Below are positions 46,207 through 55,261 of a stretch of 64,000 nt of DNA, in pieces. The translations under genes were made by a program, and so were the position numbers. The DNA comes from Symbiodinium kawagutii. Lineage: Eukaryota; Sar; Dinophyceae; Suessiales; Symbiodiniaceae. Below the pieces are notes generated by a model. It ran no database searches, was not told the origin of the DNA, and worked only from the letters and a program-made list of their open reading frames with translations. Every line of letters starts with the position of its first letter. Positions within the stretch are counted from its first letter, which is position 1. The stretch spans positions 30,532 to 94,531 of the forward strand of contig VSDK01012229.1 in NCBI GenBank assembly GCA_009767595.1, given 5' to 3'.

Positions 46207-48412
46207 GAAGGCTGAGCGCCTAGGTGCACTCATTGATGGAAAAGTGGGGGTGCTCCGGACCACGACCAATCGTACCTTGTGGGTGATTGGATTGGGTTCA
46301 TGGGTGAGGTCACAGGAGAAAGTCTCCAGGAAAGTGCTCCAAGTTTATGCTGGAAAAGTGGTTCACATTTTGCAGTTCCGGAGGTGCCTCTTCAGCTTGA
46401 TGGAGGAAATCTTCACAGCCATCGCCAGTGGGCCACTGAGGGTCTATGTCAGCCCGAAGTTGAAAGATGAGATGATGCAAGTGGAGAGCCTTTTGATGAT
46501 GGCTCAGTTCGATCTGAAGAGCTCAGTGGACCCCATCGTCACAGCCAGTGACGCCTGTGAAACTGGTGGAGGAATTTGCTATGCCAGCCGCCTGAGTGTC
46601 AAAGGAAGGCAAGAGGCTGAGGATCTCCTCGAAGGAAAGGAGGTCGAACAACGTCAAGGTTGGCCCGATCGTACTGACCTGGATGGAACTGAGAAGGTGC
46701 TGGTTGTCGACTTGTTTGCGGGCATTGGAGGATTCAGTCTGGCTCTGAAAAAGGCTGGCGTCCCTCTCAGGCATCTAGTCCTAGTGGAGAAGGACAAGAG
46801 TTGCCGACGTTTGTTGAAGAGATGTTACCCGCATGCCTACATCGTGGATGACATCAAGCAATTCAAGATGGCCAAGTTGAAAGGGTTCATTGAAGAGATC
46901 GGCGGGGTGACTGGCCTCATTGTGGGAGGGGGTTCACCTTGCCAGGGCCTGTCCAGGTTGTCAAGTGAGAGGCAGCACTTGGATGACGCCAGGAGCGCTC
47001 TTTTCTTTGAAGCGTCCAGGGTGTTCCGGGATGCCGCGCTTCTAGCCGAAGAGAAGCAAATGTGGCTGCTGTCACTCCTGGAGAACGTTGTGCCCGACCA
47101 GGCTGACCTCAAGTCGATGAACTCGGAGTTGGGGACTTTGCCGTATCTGGTGGATGCAAAGTATTTGTCGCGGTCAAGGCGGCCTCGTTTGTTTTGGCTG
47201 TCAACTTCGTTGAGTTCAGAAGAGGACGTGGCCATGTTTGAGAAGGAAGGCTTCACCAAGGTGGTTTATCAAGGGCCAGTCGAGCCTTTGGACCATTTCC
47301 TCTTGGAGGGGAGTGAATGGGAAGAAGGGCTCAGAAATGAGGAGGCTCGCTTCCCTACGTTCACCAGGGCCATCCCCAGGAAAAGGCCCCCTCCTCGACC
47401 TGTTGGGTTGGAGGGATTGGAGCCAGCTGCAAAGTTACGTTGGGAAGAGCATCAGTACCGCTATCCCCCGTATACTTATGCAGACGAATTCATGGTGCTG
47501 GACCAGAACCTCACTCTGCGCCCCTTGTGCGCTGACGAAAGAGAAGTCTTGATGGGGTTCAAGAGGGGCCACACGAAAAAGCTCTGGAAGAAGAACCCGT
47601 CAACTGAGGAAGAGAAGGTGGCCGCGGAGGATGAACGCTGTGCCGCCATTGGCAATGCGTTCCACACCAACTCTGTGGCGTGTCTTCTGGATCATGCCTT
47701 GGCCTCCATGAAGCTCAAGCTGCGCAAGGGGCCCCAAGCCATTGTTGAAGCCTCTCTCGAGGCGCAGGGTCCCAGACCCAAGGTTTCAAAAGCAGCTGAA
47801 TTGGAAGGGGCTGTCTCTGAAGGAGAAGCCTCATTCATACCGGTACGAAACATCAGCACAGGTGGTGATGACCAGAGCGATGATGATGTCCAAAGCCTCT
47901 TTTGGGGATTGGACTCAGAGACAAAAGCCACAGCTGCACTTCGCACTGATGTGGCAGAAGAGGAAAAGAAGCTGGCGGTGCAACTCGTGATGGCGTATAT
48001 ACGCCGTCAGGAGTACAGAGGCTCGGATGTGCGGCTGGACATTGGATCGTTGTATCGGGCCGATGCCTGGCCCAGAGCCACGGTGTGCCCAGGAAAGTGG
48101 CATTGGCAAACAGCCCATGCCTACAGGTTTTCCAGACCCGAACACATCAACTTACTCGAGCTCAGGACCATAATACATACCCTCGAATGGCGACTGCGCC
48201 GAGAGCACTATGGCGACTGTCGCTCCTTGCACCTCAGCGACTCCCAAGTGGCATTAGCGGTGAGCGTCAAAGGACGTTCAAGCAGCAGGGCAATAAACCG
48301 GCTCCTAAAACGGTATGCAGCTCTCCAAGTGGCAGGCGGCGTGCATCCTTTGCTCGCCTGGATTGAGTCAGAACTCAATCCGGCAGATGCTCCCTCGAGG
48401 AGATATGCCTAG
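46125..48412 (+). CDS. RNase H split by a C5 cytosine methyltransferase
   Basis: Frame open from 46040; the genuine part starts near 46125 (EQELLRRAYAWWGIP, the RT connection). Residues are counted from 46040. The first RNase H Asp lies in ASDACETGGG (about 171). A complete C5-methyltransferase then intervenes: motif I DLFAGIGGFSLAL (about 224-236), motif IV GGSPCQGLS with the catalytic Cys (about 301), motif VI ENV (about 348), motif VIII RSRRPRLFWLS and motif X AIGNAFHTNSVACLL (about 536-550). RNase H then resumes with its Glu in INLLELRTI, Asp in LHLSDSQVAL and final Asp in LNPADAPSR. It would methylate cytosine in DNA and degrade the RNA of the hybrid. All catalytic residues are visible, so it could be active. 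It overlaps the recombinase ORF by eight bases. Confidence 0.88.
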
Positions 48413-49388
48413 CAAGACCAAAGTCATACCTGCGGGAGCCTGCAAAACCGAACGAGCCAATGCCCGAAAAGCCCTGGGAAGTCTGGAAAAGAATGTCATC
48501 AGCCACAAAACAGAGGACCGGTATGGTAACTGTTTCACATCCTTTCTGACGTTTCACACATTGGAGCGTTCCTTTGGTATGCCACCATTGCCCGTCTTTG
48601 ATGATATGGTGGCCGAATATGTTGAACATCTTTGGGAAGAAGGTGAACCCAAGAGTTCAGCTAACTACACTTTAGCGGCCATTCAGTTTTTCCGGCCAGA
48701 GACCAAGCATCACTTGCCTTGGAGCTGGAAACTGGTCAAAGTGTGGAACCAGTTGGAGGTTCCACAAAGGGCAACTCCTCTCACCCCAGAGTTGCTTTTC
48801 AGTTTCTCTGGCCAAGCTTTTCTTTGGAAGCAATTTGAGCTGGGCTGGCTGTTGGTGGTCGGCTTCACACTCTTCCTGCGCACCGGAGAGCTCCTGAGCT
48901 TACGGGTGAAGGATGTCATTCTTCACCGTGCGGGTGGAGTGATTTACTTGGCTCCCTCAAAGGGTGCCAAAAGGATGTTGCTTCCTTTGGAGCGGGTCGA
49001 AGTGGAGGAGCAAATCACCGTGCAAGCGTTGCGGGCCCTACTGAAAGGGAAGCAACCAAATGATTTGCTTTGGCCCCACAGTCACCAAACCTTCATGCGC
49101 TACTGGCATGATTTGGTGGCCAGCCTCAAGCTCAATGACTTGCAATTCTTTCCATACAGCTTGCGCAGAGGCGGGGCGAGTTCCGCCTACCGTCGCGGTG
49201 CCACCCTTGACTCTTTAGTCACAACGGGGAGGTGGCAGCACGTTGCCACTGCGCGGCTGTATTTAGACACTGCGTTGCAGTCATTGGTATCAATGACTTT
49301 GCCCACGGCCGCCCGCCCTTTCCTTCACCGTGCTGAACTTCACTTTCGCTTTGTGAGCCAGCAGGGGGCGCGTGGAAGAGCTTTGTAG
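48405..49388 (+). CDS. Tyrosine recombinase of YR element I
   Basis: ATG at 48405 overlaps the pol stop (ATGCCTAG) and is preferred over the in-frame upstream start at 48315; product 327 residues. Catalytic features: Arg in LRTGELLSLR, Arg in YSLRRGGAS (the HxxR motif with Tyr-Ser in place of His), GRWQHV and the nucleophile Tyr in ATARLYLD. It joins element circles to target DNA without classical transposase or integrase. The last codons (RGRAL) lie inside repeat B1, so part of this end is duplicated in B2. Confidence 0.88.
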   Translation: MPSKTKVIPAGACKTERANARKALGSLEKNVISHKTEDRYGNCFTSFLTFHTLERSFGMPPLPVFDDMVAEYVEHLWEEGEPKSSANYTLAAIQFFRPETKHHLPWSWKLVKVWNQLEVPQRATPLTPELLFSFSGQAFLWKQFELGWLLVVGFTLFLRTGELLSLRVKDVILHRAGGVIYLAPSKGAKRMLLPLERVEVEEQITVQALRALLKGKQPNDLLWPHSHQTFMRYWHDLVASLKLNDLQFFPYSLRRGGASSAYRRGATLDSLVTTGRWQHVATARLYLDTALQSLVSMTLPTAARPFLHRAELHFRFVSQQGARGRAL

Positions 49389-49561
49389 CTTCGCACTTTG
49401 TAGGCTGGCATCCTTAACTGCCAGGGTCCAGATCCCTTAGGGATAGGACCCACAATGCGGATCGCACCAGCCTTAACAACAGGCACAGGCTGCAGGCTCT
49501 GTGGAAAAAGTTGCAGCTGTGCTGCGGTCGGTGGTTGGGCCCACAGCGGTGAGGAATGCAT
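49373..49561 (+). repeat. YR element I repeat B1
   Basis: 189 bases, TGGAAGAGCTTTGTAGC to GAGGAATGCAT. It includes the recombinase stop codon and shares GCAT with A2. Confidence 0.95.
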
Positions 49562-49620
49562 GGAGTTCTCGGACCCGAGGTTTATGCATGACAAGCTGGG
49601 GGGTACCGCAAAGTCTCGGC
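49558..49620 (+). repeat. YR element I repeat A2
   Basis: Identical to A1. It is followed by a C-rich linker (49621-49642, CACCTCCACCCCACCACC) before B2. Confidence 0.95.
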
Positions 49621-49642
49621 CACCTCCACCCCACCACCACCT

Positions 49643-49831
49643 TGGAAGAGCTTTGTAGCTTCGCACTTTGTAGGCTGGCATCCTTAACTGCCAGGGTCCA
49701 GATCCCTTAGGGATAGGACCCACAATGCGGATCGCAGCAGCCTTAACAACAGGCACAGGCTGCAGGCTCTGTGGAAAAAGTTGCAGCTGTGCTGCGGTCG
49801 GTGGTTGGGCCCACAGCGGTGAGGAATGCAT
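49643..49831 (+). repeat. YR element I repeat B2
   Basis: Copy of B1 at offset 270 with one substitution (CACCAG versus CAGCAG near 49467/49737). It ends at GCAT, where ATATGTATATATAC host sequence starts. Confidence 0.95.
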
Positions 49832-50820
49832 ATGTATATATACATATATACAATATTATATACACACACATAGCTACGTTAGTGTAGATATTTGTTTATC
49901 AGACAGCACCAGGAGCTATGGGTGGCGAGCTGCTCTGCCCGAGCCTGCCATGGTCCGCTGCCCGGTGGCTCGCAGCCTGCCGGTGCCGCAGCTGGTGCCG
50001 TTGGCCACGCAACTGTTGGGCTCACCACAGGTAGGAACTGGGGATATTGGGGTTCCCGTGGGTTCATAACGGGATAATAATGGGTTAATAGTGGGTTTAT
50101 CAGAGTTTATCATGGTTTATCATGGTCAAGAGTGGGCTGATAATGGGTTTATAACGGGTTTTTTCATAGGTTCACGATGGTGATGGGGTCATAATGGTTT
50201 CTGATTGGTTTTATCGTGGGTTTATGGCGAATGATAGATTGTGTGATGACAAATTCTGGGTTTATGGCGGGATTGTCATGGTGACATGAGAATGAAGACT
50301 GGCGATGGATGGTCAAAAGGTGGTCGAATGATAGTTTTGGATTTTGACATGATTGTAAATGATGGTCCAATCATGCTTTAATAGTGGTTTCATGATGGTC
50401 GGCCCATGGTGTCAATTGATGGTTACTGTAGCGCATACTTAGGAAACAGCTGATGCCTGTAGCCCTTCCTTTGTTCGACTTGCCTTGGTTTCTGTTGCTT
50501 GTATGCCAAGTTCCAACTGCCCTGGAATACAACCACACACACACACACAGACACACACACTTTTTTTTCCTCTGCATATACACCGTATGCTCACATGTAT
50601 GTAGAACAATATGTGTGTATAGATATGTACACATATGTATATGTATATGCATGTATATATGTATTGTACATATATGCATACATGTGTGTGTGTGTGCGTG
50701 CATGCAATTAAGCAGATTCCTGGTATTACAGGACAATCGCTACATACGCAAACCAACAACTTGGATTCTCCAGAAATAGTTGAGACGAAAATCATCCAAC
50801 CATATGATTTCCGGATGTTT
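49832..50820. other. Intergenic; degenerate GGGTTTAT repeats and CA/TA microsatellites
   Basis: 49832-49871 is AT/AC-rich. 50060-50270 contains many diverged TAATGGGTTTATAACGGG-like units. 50528-50562 is an (AC)n run, and 50590-50700 is rich in ATGTATATG words. No gene. Confidence 0.6.
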
Positions 50821-51617
50821 ATGGTTTGAAACCGCCAAGCCGCTTGGATAACGCAGTTTCTGCCAGACGTTGTGCCCCACTTGAATGTTGTGATTTTCCA
50901 GGCGGTGGGCCGCATGGGAGACAGTTGCCGAGCGCAGGCGAGTCCTTGGGTCTGAAGTTTGGCAGTTGGTCAAGCAACATCGGTACGTTATCCATGAATG
51001 CTTTGCTTGGCAATGGATTTGCTGGGAATTTCACCCGCTGAGAATACTTCCCGCTGTGTCCTTCCATCGAACAGGGTCGCAAGACAAGCCTTGCTTTCAG
51101 AGCGGAGTTCAATTTCTTGATTTTTTTTGGATATCAACCGCTTGTTTATTTCCTCAGTCTCACTGAGTTCGTTCAGGAGGATTTTGATTGGAAACATTTT
51201 TAAAAAGACGCTTCCATCAGGGCTTGAAAGCATCGGGTTGAAACCGCCATTCAGATGTCAGGGATGAATCACTTGAGAGTGAAAACCATCTTGGTTGAAC
51301 CATTGACAGAGTTGTTACTTGAGGCGCTTCAAACCGTGACTGACGCCATTCTTGCCCTAAAGGGGTCTTCAAGTGTGAGAAACGCTCATGTGAGACGCTG
51401 ATTTTAAGTTGCTAGCACAGCTGCGAAGCTGAAGTCGGAGGTTGGTCGAGGCAGTTTTCTTGACAAGTCTCTTGGCCAAGCCGAGGGGCTACAGTTCTCA
51501 ACAACTTTCCTACTGAAATCTGAGACGACAAGAAATGTGTTTTGCCTTTGTGCCCTGCAGCCTTTCAAACTTTTCGGAGCACCACTCATGCAGATGTCAG
51601 TTTGAGGATTATTGTGA
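50821..51617 (+). other. Possible upstream exon region of the OGFr-domain gene
   Basis: Open stretches such as 50826-51041 (LECCDFPGGGPHGRQL, IGTLSMNALLGNGF) might be exons, but no homology or clean splice pair supports them. Confidence 0.25.
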
Positions 51618-51932
51618 GAACTTGGACATCTGTGCCAAGACGATTTGTTCCTCAAGCATTTCCCAGTCATTGCTGACGATCCGCTTCTCCCCATGACTGG
51701 AAAGAACGTGTTGTTTTACAAGGGGCACTTCCGTTCTCCTGTGGGATCCATTGAAGAGTTGCTGAAGTGGAAAGGTTCCTACCATGTCCTGGAGCGCAAC
51801 CACGAATACATCCAGTGGCTTTTTCCCAACTACTTCTCCTCCAGGTTCAACCCTGATGCAGATCCCTTGAGCCGCACGGAATCACGAGAATTCCGGAGAG
51901 ATCCAGAAATCGCTCAGAGGCGCTTTGGCCAA
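51618..51932 (+). CDS. OGFr-domain gene, exon encoding the domain start
   Basis: Reads FLKHFPVIADDPLLP, FYKGHFRSPVGSIEELLKWK, then LERNHEYIQWLFPNYFSSRF and DPLSRTESREFRRDPEI. The H-x-YIQWLFP block after a Tyr-x-x-Leu-Glu lead is the hallmark of the opioid growth factor receptor (OGFr) conserved region, a domain found in vertebrate OGFr and many protists. The biochemical role of the domain outside vertebrates is not established. The exon ends at a GT donor (51933). The start is uncertain because an in-frame TGA lies at 51615-51617. Confidence 0.75.
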
Positions 51933-52131
51933 GTAATCTGCTGCAATCTAATTTATAGCGCAATATGTGGGCTCATGTTGAGCTACACATGTGAGCGTCA
52001 AGAAATCCAGAGAGACTCTTGTGGGGTGGAAATGTTGGTATAGGTGTTCGGCTAGGATGTCTGAATGGCACTTTGAATTTTGAAAACTGTAAAATGATTC
52101 CAGAAAATGTAAGCCAAGAATTACTCGCACA

Positions 52132-52337
52132 GTTTGGTGAGGTACTTCGAGTCCTACAACCTCTTCCTAGATTTCCTGGGCCTAGAAATTCTTGACCCAA
52201 GAACTGGAGAGATTCGCCGTGCTCCAGGCGGTGCCAGACGATTGCACCAGGCATTGGTGGAGAATCCGCACAACCAGCTGCGCGTGCAGCGGATCTTGGC
52301 CTCACTGGCCATTACTGGGCTCCTAAGTGAAATGTGA
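52132..52337 (+). CDS. OGFr-domain gene, second exon
   Basis: After GCACAG the frame reads RYFESYNLFLDFLGLEILD, PRTGEIRRAP, then NPHNQLRVQRILASLAITGL. This matches the second half of the OGFr domain (SYxxxLdFyGxxL, then HNxLRIxRIL). The frame stops at TGA 52335-52337; the real exon may end a few codons earlier at a donor near 52331. Confidence 0.75.
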
Positions 52338-52439
52338 AGAAAGGAGAAACTTTAATCGAATTCGACTTATTTTAATTTATTTTATGTACTTCAAATGTTG
52401 CCTTTAAAGCCATTCCAGCAGATCCTGCAGGTTCCAGCG

Positions 52440-52635
52440 CTACATGAAGCCCTTGGTGCAGCACTTGGACCTGGAAATCAACGGAGATGGGCGATCGGAG
52501 CCGACGCTGAGGGAACTGCAATACACTGATGTTGTTTGCACCTGGCGTGAATATGTGGACGGTGACAGTCCAGGGCTCAAAGCAGAAGCAGCTGCGAACA
52601 GGTTTTACTTTGACCTCAACAGGTGTAGATTTTGA
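52440..52635 (+). CDS. OGFr-domain gene, probable last exon
   Basis: After TTCCAG the frame reads RYMKPLVQHLDLEINGDG and LRELQYTDVVCTWREYVDG, ending at TGA 52633-52635. Its start fits the continuation of the domain (LGFxxYxxP-like). The three exons together encode about 230 residues. Confidence 0.6.
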
Positions 52636-53370
52636 AACAGTTTTTTTGCACTGAATTGGCTTCACACGTAGTTTGCCAAGGTGGACACTTCATTAGCAAC
52701 ACAAAGGCTTCCGAAGAGGAGTGTGAAGAGTCTGTGTTTTTTTCACAGTGGTTGATGCGGCAGCAGACCACGCTGCATCCGACGCGCCAAATGGGCGTGA
52801 ACCATGGGGGCTCAAGGGCATTCTCGGTGAGCCAGACCACTGTGCCTGCCGTACGCATGGGCGTAGACCATGGGTACATGGCATCTCATAGGGGCCTTGC
52901 TCCAGCTTCCCGCCTAACATGAGGAGATGGTGTGGGGTCGCCCAGGCTTGTAGGGGTGAAGAGATGGGTTGATGTGACTTGTAGGGACAGAAGGGCAGAA
53001 GACCCGAGACAAGCAAGACTTCTGGCAGGACTTCTGAAAACAGATCTCAGACGCGTTCAAACGTAGATAGGTAGGCCTGTGCTGTGCAGTCTTGAAGAGG
53101 CAACGAAGTGTTTGGAGCCGTGCTGATTCTGTTGATCCTGTTGATTCAATGCTCACAGCTGTCAAAGTTTCGTCGGTTAGAGCGTCCTGCGCACTCTCAG
53201 CCATGGGCCGTGCATGACAAGCTGATGTCAGTAGGTCCTGCGCCGTGCCTTGTTTCCATAAAGAGATGTGAGAACTTGCAGTGTTTGCTTCGAGTTGTTT
53301 GGTGGGGAATTTTGAATCGAACAAATGATGTTATTGAAATCTGAAATAGGTTATACAATGACATTAATAT
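52636..53370. other. Intergenic, nothing firm
   Basis: Between the OGFr-domain gene and YR element II. An open frame at 52632-52922 has no recognised features. Confidence 0.4.
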
Positions 53371-53415
53371 ATGCCCTGTCATGTTTGCCATGGCCCGCAG
53401 CTCTCCATGGGTCAA
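53371..53415 (+). repeat. YR element II repeat A1
   Basis: 45 bases, ATGCCCTGTCATG to CCATGGGTCAA, identical to A2 at 60550-60594. The first gag-like frame can start at its first base. Confidence 0.95.
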
Positions 53416-53943
53416 ATAGTTCCTGTCAGGTTTTCCCCTTGCGCTCGACGCAATCCTGCCAGGGAAGAGCCTGAGCCTGAGGTCTCTTCCGAATCCGAAG
53501 GGGAAGAGAGCCTTGGGTCCTCCAGCACGAGTGCTGGACCACATCAGCTGCTTTGGGTGGTGCCCCTCGGGCCTGACCGCCCATACCAGCATTTGCCAAG
53601 GGGTGCTTACTTTGGGGTCGAAGGACTAGACCCCCCGACCAACGGACTGCGTGAAGTCCGTTGGTATTCTGTGTGGCACGTCCCAGGGGTGGGACGTTGG
53701 CGTGTCGCTGGCTTACACTGGGGCATTGACACAGTTGCTTATTCTGCCTTGCTTCACCTGCACGGCGGAGTGTTTGAGGGCATCCGGTTTCGTCGCTGTG
53801 AAAATCGCGAAGAAGCTGTCAACGTGTTCAAGGCCGAAGCCGCTGCATTTGACCTGGAGGAGCATTTAGCCTACCGGGTTTTTGGCTGGAGCTTCTGTCA
53901 TGACCTTGAAGCCAGGACAGAGGGGGTACCTGCGACTAGGTGA
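53371..53943 (+). CDS. N-terminal gag-like ORF of YR element II
   Basis: 190 residues. The frame opens with ATG at the first base of A1; an internal Met at residue 13 lies in the same repeat. An acidic/Ser stretch (EPEPEVSSESEGEESLG) is followed by a globular part with YSVWHVPGVGRWRV and GVFEGIRFRRCENREEA. The protein ends after an overlap with the next frame (53882), which continues as a gag-like sequence, so the two are probably one product split by a frameshift. No known domain. Confidence 0.55.
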   Translation: MPCHVCHGPQLSMGQIVPVRFSPCARRNPAREEPEPEVSSESEGEESLGSSSTSAGPHQLLWVVPLGPDRPYQHLPRGAYFGVEGLDPPTNGLREVRWYSVWHVPGVGRWRVAGLHWGIDTVAYSALLHLHGGVFEGIRFRRCENREEAVNVFKAEAAAFDLEEHLAYRVFGWSFCHDLEARTEGVPATR

Positions 53944-55261
53944 GCACTTCAGCTCACCCCTTTGGCGGGAAGCACTGGTGATTGACGCTCAGGGTGACTG
54001 GGCGCAATGTCTGGTTCGTTGTACCAGGCCAGAGCTCGAAAAGACGAAGCTGTCAAGTGTGGAAACGGACGATGGTCTGTTTTGCCTGGTGGAATGTCCT
54101 TTCCACCGCCTGCTGAGCGGAGTTTCTGGCGAGGTGAAGGAGCTGGCGACAGACCTCAGAGTTCTATTGGAGGAGGCCCAGAAGACCGTCCTGTCAGAGG
54201 AAGACCCAGTCTACGCCACGGCTTCAGATCCAGGAGAAGTGGCAAAGCAGTCTCAAAAGAAGAAGAAAAAGAAGAAGGCGAAGGCTGCCAGTTCGTCAAG
54301 CTCCAGCGAGGAATCCGAAGAAGAAGATCCTGCCAACCTAGCTCTTGCTCTTCGGCAGAAATGGCTAGGTGGGGATACCAATGGAGGAAGACAAGAAGAA
54401 AAGCATGGCTCGAGGAGCCCTGGTCATCGAAGGAGGTCACGGCGCTTTGCCTTGATCGAAAAGAAGTCAAAGAGGGAAAGGGCAGCCAGCTCTTGGGAAA
54501 ACATCTCAGACGAGCTGGTCCTAAGAGCTGCAACTCCGGGTGGGGACCCACTGCACAGCCTGCTGGCGCTTCAGCTTGCGCAGACTGTCAAAGACCGCCG
54601 CAAGCATCGCTCCAGTCGAAGGCGATCAAAGAGTACAAGCAGTGGCCACACCTCAAGCGACAGCTCAGAGGACGTCAAGGACCGCTCTCTCAAAGGGCAT
54701 TCGAAGGCCATCAAAGATTACCAGTCTTCGGGAAAGAGGACGCAGGAAGATCCTGTGAAGTACATCAAGCGCTACATCCGCCAGATGGAGGACGAGCTTG
54801 GTGCACGCGACAGACCATTCCGCGTGGTGGACTACAACAAGAAGATCTTTTGGGGAAAGAATCGCAGCCTCCAAAGATGCCACTACCTGGTGAGCATCAT
54901 CCTCGAGCTTCTGTTGAAGGAGCGCATGGACCAGGCTGCATTACAGACAGTGCTAACGCTCCAAGCGTTACACCAGTGCTCCCTGGACGGGGGCAGCTGG
55001 GAAGTGGCGTGGTTGCTGACGCACGTCGAAAACCCCTTCGAAAAGAAGATGTTCGGTGGAGACCCGCAGAATCTTCAGAGCGTGACATCGTATCTGAAGA
55101 CAATGAGCGATTTAGCAAAAACGACAGACTCGCTCCGCAGCAAAGGTTGGGGCAAAGGAGACCAAGAAGATCAAGACGCCGGGAAGAGCAACGGCAAGGG
55201 GAACAAGAAGCGCAACTCCAAGGACAACAAGGAGAAGGAGAAAGCGCAGACCGACTCCTGA
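53882..55261 (+). CDS. Gag-like ORF of YR element II
   Basis: 459 residues. A basic/Ser region occurs near residues 125-150 (a poly-Lys run then SSSSSSEESEEED) and another at 225-260 (RRKHRSSRRRSKSTSSG). It is followed by a helical capsid-like region (PVKYIKRYIRQMEDELG, LQRCHYLVSIILELLLKE, WEVAWLLTHVENP). The end is basic (GKSNGKGNKKRNSKDN). The arrangement parallels gag of element I. It stops at 55259-55261, overlapping the pol frame. Confidence 0.65.
   Translation: MAGASVMTLKPGQRGYLRLGEHFSSPLWREALVIDAQGDWAQCLVRCTRPELEKTKLSSVETDDGLFCLVECPFHRLLSGVSGEVKELATDLRVLLEEAQKTVLSEEDPVYATASDPGEVAKQSQKKKKKKKAKAASSSSSSEESEEEDPANLALALRQKWLGGDTNGGRQEEKHGSRSPGHRRRSRRFALIEKKSKRERAASSWENISDELVLRAATPGGDPLHSLLALQLAQTVKDRRKHRSSRRRSKSTSSGHTSSDSSEDVKDRSLKGHSKAIKDYQSSGKRTQEDPVKYIKRYIRQMEDELGARDRPFRVVDYNKKIFWGKNRSLQRCHYLVSIILELLLKERMDQAALQTVLTLQALHQCSLDGGSWEVAWLLTHVENPFEKKMFGGDPQNLQSVTSYLKTMSDLAKTTDSLRSKGWGKGDQEDQDAGKSNGKGNKKRNSKDNKEKEKAQTDS

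Larger units (their letters stand above)
42553..49831 (+). mobile_element. YR retrotransposon I (Ngaro/DIRS-type), with C5-methyltransferase
   Basis: 7.28-kb element with split direct repeats: A1 (42553-42615), genes, B1 (49373-49561), A2 (49558-49620), B2 (49643-49831). The A copies are identical by eye and the B copies differ at one position, so insertion is recent. Both outer ends and the B1-A2 junction share GCAT, as expected if integration goes through a circle joined by a tyrosine recombinase. Genes: gag-like ORF, RT, RNase H split by a DNA methyltransferase, and tyrosine recombinase, overlapping and on one strand. There is no integrase. An in-frame TAG in gag and a +1 shift in pol are the only visible defects or recoding sites. 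It resembles elements reported to carry DNMTs in dinoflagellates. Confidence 0.93.

Noticed and set aside
48315..48404. Upstream start for the recombinase of YR element I
   Set aside because: These codons overlap the RNase H end out of frame; the ATG overlapping the stop at 48405 is a better start.
54007..55144. N-terminal third of the 1485-codon pol frame of YR element II
   Set aside because: It overlaps gag in another frame; its Arg/Gln/Ser-rich composition is a shadow of the basic gag region, and RT-related sequence begins only later.
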